A DNA stretch of 64,000 bases from contig JACQBC010000035.1 of assembly GCA_016194635.1 (NCBI GenBank), positions 1 to 64,000 of the forward strand. The letters are read 5' to 3'. Positions 63,132 to 64,000 of this stretch are shown here, piece after piece (the stretch's first letter is position 1; the number at the start of each line of letters is the position of its first letter). The position numbers and the translations under genes were made by a program. This DNA is from Gammaproteobacteria bacterium. Lineage in GTDB: Bacteria; Pseudomonadota; Gammaproteobacteria; UBA6429; Thiohalophilaceae. The notes under the pieces are model-generated. The model searched no databases. It was not told the DNA's origin and saw nothing but the letters and a program-made list of their open reading frames with translations.

Positions 63132-64000
63132 ATGCTATGCCCCAAGTGCCGCTACCAACGTAAGGCCACGGATCAAACCCCCGCCTGGCAATGCCCGGCC
63201 TGCGGCGTGGCCTACGCCAAGGCCGGAGTGTATCCACCCCGCCCGATCATACCCGCTTCGCAACGCGCCCGTGTCCGCAATACCTATGGTCAACGTCGCG
63301 GGATCGATCACCTGCTGAGTTTTTTAGTAGTGCTTAGTATTAGCAGTTTCGCGCTCGCTCTGTGGCTAAAAGACCAATTACCCGCGCCTACTCACCTCGT
63401 ACCCGAACTCACCCAAGCACCGGTGCAAACCGCCACCCATCACCCTCCGTTCGTGTTCAACTACCACAGTGAAGGGTATTTAATTGAACCCGTGGCCGAG
63501 TATGAGTTATGGGGTCTGGTGGTGACCCACAATAACATCACCGGTATCACCGATATCATGCACACCAAAGATTCGGTTGATATCAAGGATATCTGCGTGA
63601 TATGGGGCGGCAATATCGGTAACAGCGATTATCAGAAAATATCTTTTAGCAGCGGGGATTTTATTTGTTACTTTCAATACCCGGCCGGAGTAAGTTTTGC
63701 GTTTGATGAAATTTCTAATAATCACTTATTGTCAGACGATGAAGTAGTGCGCGAAACGATTCGACAAACCCATATCGGTGATCAAATCCACCTGCGCGGA
63801 ATGCTGGTAAATTATTCTTGGCAATCCAAACCCGGCTGGGTACGCCGCACCAGTACCACCCGTCAGGATACCGGCAATGGTGCCTGCGAAGTCGTATTCG
63901 TCAAGGAATTTGAAGTGCTCAAGGCTACCAACCAACCGTGGCATCATTTATACCGCATTAGCGGCTGGATGATAGCGTTATCACTGCTCCTTAAAATTGG
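63132..64000 (+). CDS. Zinc-ribbon membrane protein (3' partial)
   Basis: ATG at 63132 opens a frame that has no stop before the window end. The N-terminus is a zinc ribbon: MLCPKCRYQRKATDQTPAWQ, then CPACGVAYAKAG (CxxC pairs). A membrane helix follows at about residues 59-77 (LLSFLVVLSISSFALALWLK), then a long predicted periplasmic domain (residues 80-270), and a second hydrophobic stretch begins at the end. I do not recognise the extracytoplasmic domain. It starts 6 bp after the dynamin gene and is very likely co-transcribed, so it could anchor or signal to the GTPase. The C-terminus is outside the window. Confidence 0.65.
   Translation, partial: MLCPKCRYQRKATDQTPAWQCPACGVAYAKAGVYPPRPIIPASQRARVRNTYGQRRGIDHLLSFLVVLSISSFALALWLKDQLPAPTHLVPELTQAPVQTATHHPPFVFNYHSEGYLIEPVAEYELWGLVVTHNNITGITDIMHTKDSVDIKDICVIWGGNIGNSDYQKISFSSGDFICYFQYPAGVSFAFDEISNNHLLSDDEVVRETIRQTHIGDQIHLRGMLVNYSWQSKPGWVRRTSTTRQDTGNGACEVVFVKEFEVLKATNQPWHHLYRISGWMIALSLLLKI

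Overview
The window looks like a chromosomal segment of a gammaproteobacterium outside the Enterobacterales. This rests on gene content and order: rsmA-apaG-apaH, pepP-ubiH-ubi hydroxylase with ygfB, zapA followed by a 6S RNA and fau, pilT-pilU, yggS-proC-yggT, a split glycine dehydrogenase (gcvPA/gcvPB) and ubiquinone (Ubi) enzymes. I see no rRNA or tRNA gene and no CRISPR array. The species cannot be named from the sequence alone.

Region 1 (1-5000) is accessory. It holds the ends of several orphan Rhs/polymorphic-toxin cassettes: an RNase T1-type toxin with barstar and a Sel1-repeat protein, a second Rhs tip with a Cys-rich toxin candidate and an ankyrin immunity protein, and a third toxin remnant with an immunity-like gene. 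A frameshifted MazF toxin with its antitoxin, an XRE regulator and a decayed CHC2-primase gene lie between them. A 77-bp stretch of Rhs core occurs at both ends of the second and third cassettes.

Region 2 (5000-20300) is mostly core genes: rsmA, a CheW-TM-LysM fusion, a ComFB-like protein, apaG, apaH, folA, thyA, lgt, rlmI, a DUF255 thioredoxin-fold protein, a deacetylase/glycosyltransferase pair and a TSUP permease. Five unusual palindromic elements sit between its genes. Region 3 (20300-23100) is a four-gene chemosensory set (CheY, two CheX/CheC-like proteins, a small MCP) with no CheA in view. Region 4 (23300-31000) is the glycine cleavage operon: a tandem glycine riboswitch, then lipA-gcvT-gcvH-gcvPA-tpx-gcvPB, dgkA and a PfkB kinase. 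Region 5 (31000-42500) carries an antiporter, the ubiquinone/pepP/ygfB group, zapB-like/zapA, 6S RNA, two more palindromic elements, fau, an EVE protein, a histone-H1-like gene, ilvA and rpiA.

Region 6 (42500-48400) has a giant FAD/Fe-S oxidoreductase whose 5' end is duplicated on the far side of a 1.7-kb toxin-antitoxin island. Region 7 (48400-56400) has a porin, two overlapping SEC-C/TPR/GT41 (OGT/SPINDLY-like) glycosyltransferases and, converging on them, gmd-fcl for GDP-L-fucose. This is a candidate protein-fucosylation locus. Region 8 (56500-64000) has pilU, pilT, yggS, proC, yggT, a dynamin-like GTPase and a zinc-ribbon membrane protein cut by the window edge.

The strongest novelty is the palindromic element family. 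A conserved core of about 52-60 bp is flanked by perfect or near-perfect inverted arms of 28-48 bp. The arms differ completely from copy to copy, so they appear to be inverted copies of local DNA rather than parts of a mobile element. In folA an arm encodes the last residues and the stop codon.
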